A DNA stretch of 64,000 bases, taken from the NCBI RefSeq assembly GCF_000004075.3, contig NC_026660.2, forward strand, positions 4,092,001 to 4,156,000, written 5' to 3'. This document shows positions 25,524 to 40,641 of this stretch, in pieces. Position 1 is the first letter of the stretch, and each line of letters opens with the position of its first letter. A model generated the notes under the pieces. The model was not told where the DNA came from, did not search any database, and worked only from the letters and a program-made list of their open reading frames with translations. The position numbers and the translations under genes are program-made. This DNA is from Cucumis sativus. Taxonomy: Eukaryota > Streptophyta > Magnoliopsida > Cucurbitales > Cucurbitaceae.

Positions 25524-28500
25524 ATGGCGACCTCAGCCGTGATTGGGTGGAGGATTCTGTTCCTTCTATTGGCCTGCACAATGGTTTCAACTCTAGCTTA
25601 CACACTCGTCACTGATGGCTCTCCTTTCCGCAAAGAACTTCTCTCTCGGTGCTCTCTCTTCTCCACTTAAAAGCTTTTTTCACTTTATTTCTTATCATTC
25701 CCAATCCCTCTTCGTATTTCTGCTTGCCTGTCTCCCCTCCCTCTGTATTCATGCACTATCTAGTTGCTTAAGTTGTTCTGTTCATGTACTAGTGATCAGT
25801 CGTGTATATTTCAGTCTCACATCGAATTGAAGTAATATAATGGTTGAATAAGAAACTATCCCGATTATAAAGTGTGTTAAAGTGCTGTAAATCCATAGAT
25901 CTAATGTTATTGGGAATGTTTGGCAGGTGTCCTGAATTATAAATTGATTAATATCTTTAGACGGCACTAAGCGTTAAAGTTTTCAGAAAGTATAAAACTA
26001 AAATTGATTATGCACTAAAAAGAAGATTTGGGCCTTCCCTCTGTTACTTGTATTGAAGCTTAATTTTATTTTCTGTACTAAATCTTGTAGCAATAGTATG
26101 CTAGAAGGAGGGTCAAATTACTCTCGAAAGATCAAAACCGCAATTGTTCATGGGATAATTATGTTGGAATTCAATCACAGTCGACTACCACTGAGAGAAT
26201 CATTTGCATAAGCAGTATTAGCTGTTACTATAAAGTGCTCATCCGTGCAGTATTTAATTTCCCTTATCAATCACAGTAATCCTGTGTCTTTTTCTGGCTG
26301 AATCATATTTGGGGTGCTGATGATTTACATGAATTATTATACTATTTAGTATTTATGTAGATGGGTTTTTTTTTCTTCTTGTTTTCTCTTATTGGACCAT
26401 ATTATGTGTCTCAGGCTTGTTTCAAATTGCCAAGTTTTGTACTCACAGAATATAAAGTCAAGCTCTGATTTTATAGTTCACATAAAAAAACTATTAAGTG
26501 TTTGTCGTATCACTGGCTAGCTAATTGATACAACATTCTCATGCTCTCTTTGTGGAGCGTATGTAGGCAAGTTAATCACAAGGAAAACTTGTTTAATTTA
26601 GTGTATTTTCCTTGAATGTCGTTACTTGCGACGTTGAGCAATTAACTTTTCTCTAATTAATATTCCTACAAATCTGGACCTTCTCATTCAAGTTTGTACT
26701 TTCATTTTTCAGGTTAATGGTGGCAGTATTAGTTGATTTCTATTTAAATGTCACAGTTATTGCGGTATGGAAATATTTAAACTTTCATTTTGTTTTCTGT
26801 TTTACGAAAAATTGGACTTGCTGAATGCTGTACATCTTATTGTTTCTATAGCTTAACCTCTTAAGTCGTGAGAATGGGCCTGCTAGACCATTTGGATAAG
26901 GGCAAAAGCCCTGTTTATTTCAATTCATTGTATTTTGATGTGAAGTTTCAACTTTTGATAAGAAACCTTCCATAAATTTAAGCCGCAGAACCAATTTAGT
27001 TTCAATCCAAGGGAAGTGATTGAAATGGACACCTTGAGGATCAAAGATCTAAGATAAGAAAAATAGTTCCTTACCTAAAGTAAGATTAAAATACTCCAGA
27101 GTGATGGGTCAAACCAACTTGAATATTGTAAGAATGTAATTTATGGAAACAGAAAGTTGGAGAAAAAAGGGTGTCATTCTCACGGCAGAAGAAAGAAGTT
27201 GTATCCAAATCAAGTCTAATGAATGTACAAAATGAAAAATCCCGACATTCGAAGAACCCGTATGAAACTCTATAAGTGTTAGGCTTTTGGGTGTTAGGCT
27301 TTTGAGCTTATATGTAACTCTTGATGAAACTCTAAGCTAAACACTATGTAAACTAAATATCAAGGACCACATGTTAACCATATAAAAGTTAGAACTCCTT
27401 ATTCTATCATGGCCTAGAGGGGTAGATACAAAGAACTCAACCATTAATAACTTGTTGAGCCAATCTCCATTTTCATGAAAAGAATACAATTATACAACAC
27501 TAGGACTTCCTATGTGATTGCTCAACGTAGTGCTATTTTCACCAAGCATGCCTATGTTCTGGTGGGAACAAGTGCACTCATCCTGGTGAGATCACGCCTA
27601 AAATGATTCTCAGTTTTGTGGTGCATGCAAGACATCATTACATCGCGCATGCTCTTCTTGATCCAATCTTGTTTGGTAAGACGAAATTTGACAAAGTAAA
27701 GAGTGATCGACCGAAACAACGGCCAACAAAGACTGCAATTACATAAATAACAGCTCCTCCTCTTCCCATCTCTTCCTTGAGGCTTTAAGTCAGAACTGTA
27801 TGGCAGATGGAAAGAAAGACAACCTCACCTTATCCTAGATGGTATCAGTGAGAGCCCACTTTAGTATCCCCCGTTGCCTTTCGTTTTTTGATAGGATCTT
27901 CAATGAGTGGGAAAAGGCAACCTTACTAATGCTTGTTCAGGGTGCATGACTCGTATCAAGTTTTCTTGTGGACATATATTGTAATGAACTTGATCTCTGT
28001 TGTTTTTCTTACCGCTCTTCCTTAGTAGCCATTATCTTTCATTTGTCCTTTTTTCTAATCATTCTTCCTGCGTCAATTGGTAACCCTAAGTCCCCTCTTC
28101 CTTTTCTAACCAGTACGCAAACATAACTTAATTCGGCAATAATCTTGATCATCAAGGATGGAAAATGAACATGCAAGTCTTAATTAAAAATAATCTCAGA
28201 GATCAATTCATGATGCTTTATAGAGTTCTTCACTGCAATTTAAGACCCTATTCTAGGTTTTGGCTTACTTTTTTTTTTTTTTTTTTTTTTTAGAATTCGA
28301 TTTAGATTTTGACAGGGAAAACTCAGATGGAATTGTTAGATCAATTATGATTTCTATCCAATCCACTCTGCTTGTCATTATTGCAAGCTCAAAGGATTAG
28401 CATCTAGCCATCTACTTCATAATCATTTACAGACAAAAGAAACATTGTTACAATGTGTTCAAGCATTCGTAGTAACTTCTGTCTCTCAGACTTATTTTTA

Positions 28501-31500
28501 TTTTTTAATTTATCAGGCATGGGTTTGCTACAAGGAATCAAACTGGATTGCTGCAGCGATTTGGATAGTTTTTCTTGTATGTCTTGGCAGGTAATTATTT
28601 TGTATCCTCGTCAAGCTCACATTCCAGTCTAAAGCTTGTTTGATCATCGGGTATAATTGTGTGAATAATATCGATGAGTTCTTTTGAATCAAACTTTCGT
28701 GTTGGAGTTTGGTAGACATATTTTGACGCTTGATAATGCTATTTTTATTATTTTCATTAACGAGTGGGAAAAATCTCCAATGTTTGTTAATCTCATTTTC
28801 TAAAGTAGTTTAATTGGTTGCAATATTTTTATTTATTTGATGTTCTTGCCCTTTTCAACTATACTTTCAGAATCTAATCACATTTTCCTTCAAAGCTGAT
28901 TCTTGAATAACTTTATCCTTAAATGTCGGAACTTTGATTTCCAAACTCTTACATGTTACTAAGATCAAATTTGTTTCATGCATGGGCTACTTTATTTCAA
29001 TTAGAAGTTGCAGTATTTTTTTATTGGTAATACTTGCAGGTTGAATCTTCATTTTATTTTTAGATCTGATTTAACTCTTCTTACCCTATCATTTTCCTCA
29101 GCATCGCTACTTGTGCCTACATCCTTTGGCAGTTGTGGCAACTATCGTCTCAGGAATCCTTTGAAGATATTATGTACAGTGTTCTTATCAGGGATACAAA
29201 CAAGTATGTATGCAGTAACTCTAGTCTAGTATAGTGTGTACTGTGAGTTTTAGGTCTCTTAAATAGTTGATTGATTAATTCCATTAGAGTTTCCGTCATA
29301 CTTTATATTTGGAATTCTTTTCATGTATTTCCTGACTATTCTATTGCACAGTTATAGTCCACTTTTTTTTCTCATAATATTAAGTAATTAAATGGAATAC
29401 TAGAATTTTTATCTATATATTTTTAATTTTAAAATTCTCTCAGTTAATAGATAAATTCAGCATCTCTGATATGTTTTGATGATAGTTTATGTGGGGCTTG
29501 ACTTGCTGCTACTTTCGTAACATGGGAAGGGTTTGCCTTCTTGTAGATCACTTTCCTGTTTTCCTTCTCGTCAGTGATATATAATAAAATTTGCCTTCAA
29601 CCACTAGCTTAAGCTTTTTGGTCAATTGGTGATTTAAGATGGTATTAGAGCCAGTGGTCCAGGGAGTTCCCTATGTTCAAGCCCCTGCAATATTATATTT
29701 CCTCCCCAATTAATATTCATTTCCACTTGTTGAATCTTTCACATATTTCAAGCCCACAAGGGAGGGGGAGTGTTAATGATATATAATTAAATTTACTCTT
29801 TCACCCATCTTAAGCTTTTTGGTCGAATTGGTGATTTAAAACTTTTTATGATTCTCTTAGGTTTGGCTCTGTCTCTCTCATACACACACAGAACAGGTAC
29901 AATATGATTATATCTTAGACTTGAAGCATTACCAATAGTTGTATGCGATGCTATGGTTATTCTTTCTAGTAGATTTTGAGAAACTCCATTATTCTGCATC
30001 TTATTCTTTAGCATGATTTGCTTGTTCGCTTATGTATATAGGAATGGCGTGCAGCAACCCAGGAAGCACTCCAATATTATGATTGCAAGAATAGTTTTTG
30101 GTGCTATGAGTTGTTTGATGGTGGTAACTTTGGCCTATCTTTTCAGCGATGGTTCACCTTTTAACAAGGACCTTTATACACCGTAATTTATGTTTTTATT
30201 TCTTCCTTAATTTGATTGTCCTTTTAAGTGCTAATGCTTTGGAGTTATTATATTCTCATATTAGGGGAGGAGAAAAGAAAAACACAATGGTGTTGGTATC
30301 TTAACCTTGGAAAAGAATGTTTCCAAGGTTTAGATATCAACAGCACTGTGTCTTTTTTACTATTCATTTCCTTGCACAATGATTGCCTAATTGCAAAAGA
30401 AAATAAAAAAAGAAGAAGAAGAAAAGTGTGAAGTGCAATTACCACAAGTTGATTAATCGGAACAAGCTGTATATGCCTTTTCCTTGACATATTAGATGCT
30501 ATGAAGGTTCAGTGGTTTAGTCCAGCATGTGAATCTCTCTGCCAGTTCCTTGTCTTTCACGTTGTCCTTTTACTGGTAACCGTTCCTTTACCACGAAATT
30601 TCCCATCTCATCAGTAGCTATCCAAAGAAATAGCTCTGTAGCCACATTAGCCACTCTTGGGCTGATCTAATGTAAATTGTATGATCAGGCAGTACTTGTC
30701 AAAATATGTGTGAGTCAGCTTGCCTACCTATGATGATAAAAAAAAAGAAATAAATACTCGGAATGAGAGAACAATCCTTGAAATTGTTTTTGAATGAGCA
30801 AACTCATACACAGCCACAGATAATTATCTTGGATAACCTTTTCCTTATTGGAGACTCTGGCCTTTGTTGTTAAAAGCTCAAATTCTTTACTCATATGAAG
30901 GATCTTGGGAGTAGCCAGTGATATCTGTGCCGGTCTTTTGTAGCAATGCTCTTGGTTATGCTTATTCATTTTGAGAGTGACGAGTGAGGTACATGAGGTG
31001 AATCACTAAGATCTTTTGAGATGAGCTTTGTGTATTGTGACGGAATCTAAGATCTTTCAACTTTTTTAGTACTTTTTTAAGAAGTTTAAGGATGGGCTCT
31101 TCTATAATTTGTCTAGCATGAATAGAAACTCCCTGGATTTTCTAAGAGAGAATCTTACGCTCTTTTCATCATCATCATTATTACTATTATTTTAAGAAGC
31201 AGAAAACAAGATTTCATTCTTAGTACTAAACAAAGTTCTTAAATATAAATTTGAATTTTATGTCCATCAAAAGGAATATTTATTGAATCTTACATGCTAA
31301 GATTTCTAAATATTAAAATAAAAGGCTCAAGTTAGTCTTAAATTTTAAATTTCAATTTTGTGTCTATTAGATTCCTTACATATTTATCAACTAAATTTGT
31401 TATTTAACCATATATAGTATTATGCATTAATTATTCATTGTTTATGCGACCTGCTGAATTTTTCTTTGAACAGATTCTGAATAGGTCATTACACTTTTTC

Positions 31501-34419
31501 TTGTTTTGATTGAATATACTTTTTGACCAACATTCTGCCGTATTTATCTTCTTATAGAGTTTAATTAACTGTTGGTACATTTTCAGCTGGTTGGTGGCAA
31601 CGCTGATTGATTTCTATATAAACGGCACAGCTATCTCAGTATGTCTTAAATTCCTCATCATTTACCCTTGTTGCTTCGGTGCACGCACTCAATTAGCCAG
31701 TGAACCTAGATTTTTAATGAGACCATCAAATTAGACATTAACGAAACTTGTACACAAGGGTAAGGGCAATATATATGAATATCAAAATAAGGTACTGTTA
31801 TCCACAAATAAAGCTGAAGACGAAGCTATTGTAGGTAAACCTTTTCTTGAGAGATTTTCTGTCCGAAGAGTTCATTAGTGAATGTAATAGCAAGATTATG
31901 TCTCTAAGGAGTCAAAGGCATAATTTACACCAAGATTAAGAGAATAAAAATACCATTGTCAGGATAGATATCTGTGGCTTTTCTATATCACTGAAGAATC
32001 TATTGTTTCTTTCCAACTAAAAAAAAAAAATCTTGGTTCTAGTGTTACGTTCTGTCCATCTCAAGGCCTTTAGGTTTTCGTCTGCCTCGTTAGTTTAGAG
32101 ATCCATTTTTGGTTGAAATGGTGTCTTTTGTTCTTCGAGTGTTCTTTTTAGTTCGTGATACTAAAGGATTTTTTCCATTTTGTTTCAAGTGTTACTAAAC
32201 TTATTGTAGGTTGTAGAGGTTGTATTTCCTATTTCTTCTGTTTCTCATTTTCATTGTAATTTGAGCATCAGCCACTTTTCATTTTATGAACTTAAAGTCT
32301 CGTTTCCTTTTCCAAAAGAAAAAATCTAATGAATTAAAGTAAAGTTAAACCGTATGAACTTTTCCCTTTCCGAAAGAAGGAAAAGAAACGATGGTTTACT
32401 GTTAGGCTGTTAACAAATCCCCTAGCTTGAACTGTTGAAATTTAAACCTAACATCTAGAAGAAACTTTACTTCTTTGCTCTTTTGTTTATAACTTGTAAG
32501 TGGGTAAATACTTAAAATTAGAGTAGCTTCTTGCTTGTTGTTTTCGTGGCTTCATCTGTCATCCAGAAGCCGAATAACTTTATCTGTTTTTTCCATATGA
32601 AATTAGGTCTGGATGTTCTATAAAGAAGAATCTTGGCTTACTGCTTTCATTTGGATAGTTCTATTCATAATCTTTGGAAGGTAATCTGTCATTTTTGTTG
32701 GATAAGTCATATATCTGTCTGTGTTGCATTTGGAATCAGCCATCGGTGAACAAAATAATGATATATTCTCTCCACTGATAATCATTTTTTAAGATCATTC
32801 ATCAACTTTCTTCTCTTAAAATAAGTTCAAACAAAAATTCTCTAGTTCAAAGTACACCATATATGTACTCCATACGCGCATCCTTGCGTTCTTACGTTCG
32901 TTAAAATTAAGATGCTCAAGAAGACATCTATACTTTGAAGGATGTAAAGAAAACGTGTTTCTAATCCATTGAATTTTGATGAAGGGACAGAGGTTATATA
33001 ATGTTTTAATAGCTGTATTTCTCTGTTCAGGGTTTAGGGTTAAACCTCTATCAATGAATTTTACAAAAATCATTCCAACTAGTAATAACTAGCAAGATAT
33101 TATGTTACGAATAAAGACAATGGGAAAAGAGTGCACCATGAATATCCCAACAATTTATTCTCTCTCAAATGCTATATAAAATAATGTGACGTTCTCAGTA
33201 TGGTGATGCACCATGCGTTCCAAAGCTAAGTTCCATTTTACTTTAGTTGTCATTTCATTTTAGTCCATTTACTTTTAAATGACTATCTAGTCATGTGCTT
33301 TCAGTAGAGTTTAAAATTTGGCCCTATTAGTCAGCTTTTTTGGAAAATATTTATATAAATTTTGGATGTATATGTTCTCTTGCAACACAATCCTCTAGCT
33401 GAAATGATTATTCTAAATCATTTATTTTTATGCGGAGTATGGCTCCGCAAATATCTCCAAGTACTGACAGTGTTATCTTCCTAATATTTCAGCGCCTCTT
33501 CATGTTCTTTCATTGTTAAGGAGCTGTTCAAGCTCAACTCCGACGATCCAGCATACCTTGTTTTATTTAAAAATTCTAACAGGCAAGTTCACTGTCCCCA
33601 ATTCTTAGATAGCAGAAGATGAAAAAACAGAATTGATATAGAATTCAATATACTAATGTCCTGTATGGTAACTATTTGATTTTCTTAAAAATTAAGCTTA
33701 TGAACACTTCTTTCATCCCTAAATTTTTCTTGTTTTGTTATTCACTTCCTACCAATGTTTTCAAAAACCAAACCAAGATTGAAAACTAAAAGTTTTTTAA
33801 AAGCTTGATTTTGTTTTTGGAACTTGACTTCTACGAAAAATGAAAATCATGGTCAGGAAATTGGGGGATAACAAGCATAAAAACAAAAACAAAATTGTTA
33901 TCAAACGGTATGTATCTAAGCTATTGTACTTCGATTTCTCTTGTTTTTGTGATTGCCAATTTGGAAAACTCTCACCTGCACTGACTTGATATTTACTGTT
34001 TATAACATTTTGAACACAAAAGGAAATTTCATTACTTCTTTGTATCGTATTGGGTTGAATTTGAAAGTTTTATTAATTGTTTTTTTGTTATTTAATTCTT
34101 TTGTTTTAAGAAGACATTTTTATTAGTAAACCGTTATGAAAGTTTTGATTACCATTTTACTTAAAAACTATTTATATACAAATATTGACCATTTTGACCC
34201 CGTTTAACAAATGATGATAATGGTTGCCCTACATTAATTGATCGTGTCTCTCTAACTTCATATCAGAGGTAGTTGATGAGTTGGATATTCAACACTATTG
34301 GCTCTCTACATAGCCTTCTGGCTTAATAGAGGTAAAAACTTAATATGGCTTCTTCTTGCATATTGTTATCCATTTATGTTAGGTCAGAAAGAAGGTATGA
34401 AAGAACATCGTCCTCATAA
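25524..34419 (+). CDS. DUF1475-like six-helix plant membrane protein, tandem copy 2
   Basis: Nine exons: 25524-25648, 26713-26764, 28517-28590, 29102-29203, 30042-30182, 31587-31638, 32607-32680, 33493-33582, 34383-34419, giving 248 residues. Exon lengths match copy 1 except exon 5 (141 against 138 nt) and exon 9 (37 against 34 nt), and all intron phases are the same, so the genes are tandem duplicates. The internal two-half plan is clear: VTDGSPFRKELLS in the first half and FSDGSPFNKDLYTP in the second, each followed by an LVDFY or LIDFY helix and a YKES/YKEESW block. Both halves keep the GSPF motif, so this copy is closer to the family form. The last intron again starts with GC after AACAG. 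All exons are open, and function is unknown. Confidence 0.82.
29570..29845 (+). mobile_element. TRIM-type LTR fossil 2 (miniature, non-coding)
   Basis: Two terminal repeats of about 70 nt flank roughly 130 nt of non-coding interior. An initiator-Met tRNA primer-binding-like site follows the left repeat (near 29640), and a purine-rich tract precedes the right repeat (starting near 29771). It looks nearly complete in outline but encodes nothing, and the two repeats have visibly diverged, so the insertion is not recent. It lies in intron 4 of DUF1475-like copy 2. Confidence 0.65.
32263..32326 (+). repeat. Dispersed A-tailed repeat end, copy 3
   Basis: GAGCATCAG, then AAGTCTCGTTTCC and an A-rich end, matching 16191-16250 and 18111-18172. 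The T-rich sequence from about 32040 may be more of the same retroposon. It lies in intron 6 of DUF1475-like copy 2. Confidence 0.3.
33666..33908 (+). repeat. Foldback repeat, MITE-like, copy 2
   Basis: Begins GGTAACTATTTGATTTTC and ends near AAAATTGTTATCAAACGG, so the termini are roughly inverted. It resembles 22010-22262. It sits in the last intron of DUF1475-like copy 2. Confidence 0.35.
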
Positions 34420-36530
34420 GCTGCAAAGGAAGTTAGAGGAATTTACCTTGTTCTGGTATGTATCGAAACGTTACATTGAAAGCCGATTCATTGGGATGTC
34501 ATGTTTTTTATTAATTGAGAATAGTTTAAATCTTGGAGTTTCTTCATGATATTTGCTTGGTGAACTTGTACAAAACTCCATAGCAGAAAGTCTATCAAAA
34601 GATAGATGTAGACACAAAATAACCTTAGAAGCCTTTTGTAATATATCTATGGTTTGTATCTCAAGCAGTGATTGGATTTCCTTATATTTATATATTATTT
34701 TATAATATTTATTGTCTATTAGTTATGTATTTGTTGTTTAGATTTCCAATACCTTTCTTTATCGATGTGTAGTTTTTCTCCTATACAGGAAAACTACCTA
34801 CTTTTTTTTTTTATAGGAGTAAGAAGAAATACGATAATATGATTCTTATTTTCTAAATTTTAAGTCGGTATGGTCACAAAGAGCATACCTATGTGTTAAC
34901 AACTAAAAGTGTCTTTGGTTCCAATTCCCTACTTCTACTGTACCACTTCTACTGTACCCAAATTAATAACAGCAATGATAAGTTGGTACCGAAGTATTAG
35001 TGTTTGAGTCTTACCATACCATTCTCTCTAATTAATATTAATTTTTACTTGTTTGGCATCTTTCAGATTTGTAACTCACAAACAAACAAGGGGACTGCTA
35101 GAATACCGATATCATATTAAGTTTATCTTCATCTATGAACTTAAACTTTTTATTTTATAGAAAAAAAAAGCAAGCAGAAGTTTGTACCTCAAACCTCATG
35201 AATGTTTCACGGCTAGATCCATTGATGAGTGATTGCATTTCTGTTTCTTTGTTAGAATTTTTCCTAGTGTAATTTAGTCTATAAAATTTGTGTAGTGCAA
35301 CTCTGTTCCTAAATTTGATTATGTATTTTTAGTACATAATATTCAAAAATTAAGATACTATTTTTGTTTACCACATTTCCCTTGGTTATTAACCACTTTT
35401 CCGGAGGTTTATCTATTGTGATTTCTGTTTATGAATAATAAATTTAAAATATATATCTATACAAATATTCTCATACCCTTTTGTCAAATTTTGTGTTGAC
35501 AAAAAGTTATGGAAAGAGACATGAATCTAACTAATAGAGAGAGAAAATAAAAGGAGAGACTAACGACCAAACGTGCAACGGTAGCCGATGATATCAAGTA
35601 GAGTGACGATCGATAACAAGTAGATTGCTAGGGGACGAAGGTAGGAAACTAAAGGGGTATTTTAAAAATGTTGGTTTGTTTTTAAAATTAAGCTTAATAA
35701 ATTACCCTTCAATGGTTTTAAGTTACTTAAATATTATGGTGTTTAATTACAACTCCTTTTTGTAATTGGTTTACAACTGAAATAATATATTTTTATTTTA
35801 TTGAAAGTGAGATAATTTTTGGTTTGGATTTGGTTCGATTAACAATCAATATTTATTTAAAGTATTAGAGAATAATAAGATGACAATAACTAGATAACAG
35901 TTGCTATTAAAAGAACAACCAATATCAAATAAGAATAAAACAAACATTAGATAGAAAATAGTATAATATAACAATCAATAACAAATATCAATCTAATAAC
36001 AATAAAACAACAATCACATCCATAAATAATAAAATAATAAAAGATAACAATTTAAAATTAAATTAACGATAATAAAATAGCAATCAGTAATATTAACAAT
36101 TAATATATCACAATCAATTAAAAGTCAATATCAAATAAAAAAAACACATAACAATAAACTTTCGATTGGAAGGTAGTGAATCATAAGTGTACACTTTTTA
36201 GTTTTGCAAAATTTGATATCGTTGGAGTATGGAACTAATATTTTAAAAAGTATTATTGTGACTCGTGTGAAAGTGGAATTTGATTTAAGAGAGAGAAAAG
36301 AATAAAAATGTTTAATTAAAAAAAGAAAAAGAATAAAGAGATTCACCTTTTTATTTGACTTGGCCACAAAAGATATTTAAAAAGTATTATTGAATTAAAT
36401 AAAATGACACGTGCAAACAAAGAATAATAAGAAAACGAAAAGCGCACGACAATTTGATAAAAGATACGGCCTAGGATGCCATGTCATCCGTCCTCGAAAC
36501 GCACCGTTTTGGAATCTCCCCGCTTTTCTC
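34420..36530. other. Intergenic region upstream of the PABP gene
   Basis: AT-rich, with no gene seen. It contains a partial TRIM-type fossil near 34970-35150, a simple AACAATA-rich stretch at about 35870-36120, and a CACGTG motif at 36408-36413. Confidence 0.5.
34970..35150 (+). mobile_element. TRIM-type LTR fossil 3 (partial)
   Basis: Shares the interior (a TAATTAATATTAATTTTTAC stretch) and the right terminal-repeat layout of the other two TRIM copies. The left end is not recognisable. It is old, broken and non-coding, just downstream of DUF1475-like copy 2. Confidence 0.4.
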
Positions 36531-36534
36531 CACA

Positions 36535-36542
36535 TATAAATA
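36535..36542 (+). promoter_or_regulatory. TATA box of the PABP gene
   Basis: TATAAATA lies 286 nt before the ATG at 36821. Transcription would start near 36565-36575, which places the A-rich tract at 36593-36653 inside the leader. Confidence 0.6.
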
Positions 36543-36592
36543 AATCAGTTTCGCTTTCGTTTCGCTTCTCTCTCCCTTCGCTCTTGGAGGAA

Positions 36593-36653
36593 CTGAAGAA
36601 GAAAAGGAAGAAAAGAAGGAAAAAAAACCCAAAAAAAAAAAAGAAGAAGAAAA
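36593..36653 (+). promoter_or_regulatory. A-rich tract in the PABP 5' leader (possible autoregulatory element)
   Basis: About 60 nt made almost wholly of A with scattered G and a few C, including an uninterrupted A run near 36635. Mammalian PABP mRNA is known to carry an A-rich leader element that PABP binds to limit its own translation. A similar role here is inference from position and composition. Confidence 0.45.
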
Positions 36654-36694
36654 ATCCTTCAATTTTCCATTTTTAGACAGTTTAGAAACCCTAG

Positions 36695-39946
<3,252 letters not shown>

Positions 39947-40641
39947 ACAAAGACTGAAAAAGAAAGCACGGGTTCCCTGACATTCAATTTTCCTTACAAC
40001 ATTCTTTATTCTGCATGCTGAACATATTTTTATGGTTGGGTTTTATATTTTTTTCTTTTTCCCTTTTTAATTTCTTTCCTATCTATATTAGGTATTTTTT
40101 AAAAAAAAAATCCGGCGGCATTTTTTTATTTAATTATAGTTTTGGATATTTTAGAATTTTGGTACTGAGGATTTGTTTGGTTTTGTTAGATCTATGATGA
40201 CACATTTGTTATCTAACCTACAGTTTTCTTTGATATTTAACACTGATTTCGTGTTCTTGTTTTTGCTCTTATTTGTAGTTATTTCATATTATTATTGCTC
40301 ATGAGTCATTATTCAAGGTTTTCTTTACATTGTTATTTTTCATGTTTCAAATCTTTGTAGTCTAATACATTGTGAGTTTGAAATGATTTCCAAATGTGTG
40401 CTTTAAACCTCTTATTTTCACTATTAAAAGTTGGTATCATTTAGTGAAGAATGTACCAATTCATTTGTTAATCATTGTCATTTGCAATTATCTACAACAT
40501 TAAAACTTCTTGTTTTATTCTTCCAAACTGACAAATTCTACCAAAACAATAGTTGCTATATGCAGAGTCTTGAATCATGAACAATACCAAACTCAAATTT
40601 TTTTTTTTAATCACAAATGGTATTATTTTGCTTTGTCATTG
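39947..40641. other. Convergent 3' region between PABP and the MRNIP-like gene
   Basis: Holds the 3' untranslated regions of the two convergent genes. It is T-rich with no coding signal and no clear repeat. Confidence 0.5.

Noticed and set aside
36131-36367. 78-residue Phe/Leu/Ser-rich minus-strand frame upstream of PABP
   Set aside because: AT-rich low-complexity sequence without domain features.
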